A stretch of 64,000 bases of DNA, taken from Achromobacter agilis. Its GTDB lineage: Bacteria > Pseudomonadota > Gammaproteobacteria > Burkholderiales > Burkholderiaceae_B. The stretch's first letter is position 1. The number at the start of each line of letters is the position of its first letter. Where the stretch lies: the NCBI RefSeq assembly GCF_900496965.1, contig NZ_UFQB01000004.1:248001-312000 (forward strand), given 5' to 3'. Shown here in pieces: positions 63,583 through 64,000 of the stretch. The position numbers and the translations under genes are program-made. The notes beneath the pieces are model-generated. The model was not told the origin of the DNA. It was given only the letters and a program-made list of their open reading frames with translations, and searched no databases.

Positions 63583-64000
63583 CTACAGAAACGCCCTGCT
63601 GAGGGCGGGAACGTAAGAGATGATCAGGATGTCCACGATCAGCACCGCCAGAAAGATGACCAGGTAGCGGGCCAATTGGTGCATCTTCAACTGGGCAACC
63701 TCACACACCACAAACAGGTTGACCCCTACCGGCGGAGTGACCATGCCAACAGCCAGATTGGTAATGACGATCATGCCGAAATGGATGGGATCGATTCCGA
63801 AACTCATACTGATCGGAGCAAGGATCGGCACGATGATCAGGATCGCGGCCAGCGCTTCGATGAACATGCCAACAACGAACAACATGCCGTTCACCAGCAG
63901 CAGGAAGGCAAAGGGGCTGGTGGTCACCGATCCGAGCGTGGCGGCCACGCGTTGCGGCACCTGGTTGATCGTCAACAGATATGCAAACACGGCGGCAAAG
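63583..64000 (-). CDS. TRAP transporter large permease (DctM family), cut by window edge
   Basis: The C-terminal 139 residues are visible, open to the window end. Hydrophobic helices and LLLVNGMLFVVGMFIEALAA, GIDPIHFGMIVITNLAVGMV and TPPVGVNLFVVCEVA match DctM C-termini. The ATG at 63990 is internal, since family sequence (FAAVFAYLLT) continues beyond it. It sits upstream of the binding-protein gene, so its own upstream partner (small DctQ subunit, if separate) must lie outside the window. Confidence 0.9.
   Translation of the reverse strand, partial: FAAVFAYLLTINQVPQRVAATLGSVTTSPFAFLLLVNGMLFVVGMFIEALAAILIIVPILAPISMSFGIDPIHFGMIVITNLAVGMVTPPVGVNLFVVCEVAQLKMHQLARYLVIFLAVLIVDILIISYVPALSRAFL

Overview
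The window is high-GC, tightly packed chromosomal DNA of a betaproteobacterium. It most resembles Burkholderiales, family Alcaligenaceae (Achromobacter or Bordetella type). That placement rests on gene content and order (glyQ-glyS-gmhB-plsC; lptD-surA-rsmA divergent from amgK-murU), on the many dehydrogenase, transport and LysR genes, and on short GTGTC-type palindromes between genes. I could not run a database search, so the genus is an inference. I see no phage, insertion sequence, integrase or CRISPR array.

Regions 1 to 29 kb are mostly housekeeping. They hold the end of a CoA-transferase gene, class I fumarase, a crotonase, both glycyl-tRNA synthetase subunits in one operon with heptose-bisphosphate phosphatase, an acyltransferase and a metallopeptidase-like protein, then a class V aminotransferase, glyoxalase I and peptide deformylase. 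Next come a FadE-type acyl-CoA dehydrogenase, a SpmA/SpmB-like membrane protein, divergent pyruvate kinase and glycerate kinase, and the outer-membrane biogenesis operon lptD-surA-rsmA. Divergent from lptD is the MurNAc-recycling pair amgK-murU. After these lie a flavin monooxygenase operon with its own MarR regulator, a pterin dehydratase, an OmpA-like lipoprotein, a HAD hydrolase, and an unusual lipoprotein plus FKBP pair.

From 31.5 to 41.9 kb a single leftward eight-gene operon, controlled by a divergent GntR regulator, looks like one catabolic pathway. It has a hydroxylysine-kinase-like phosphotransferase, a class III PLP enzyme of the phospholyase (AGXT2L) type, a complete dipeptide-type ABC importer, an acetylpolyamine-amidohydrolase-like deacetylase and a short-chain dehydrogenase. 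The simplest reading is uptake, deacetylation, phosphorylation and PLP-dependent phosphate elimination of a hydroxylated amine or amino acid. This is the most interesting system in the window.

From 42 to 54 kb are a tRNA-Lys(CUU), an SDR/TetR divergent pair with a diguanylate cyclase behind the TetR gene, an AsmA-family protein, an LTA-synthase-like sulfatase-fold enzyme, 3-methyladenine glycosylase, a CxxC protein, an AraC regulator, and a Fur-family regulator with a Fur-box-like site in front of it.

From 53.4 to 64 kb are two accessory catabolic clusters. The first is LysR / formylglycine-type sulfatase / cupin / MFS / esterase. The second is a uronate-oxidation cluster (TRAP transporter, uronate dehydrogenase, SMP-30 lactonase) that runs off the right edge. 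Between them lie ycaC and a second LysR gene whose 3' end overlaps the lactonase gene by 82 bp.
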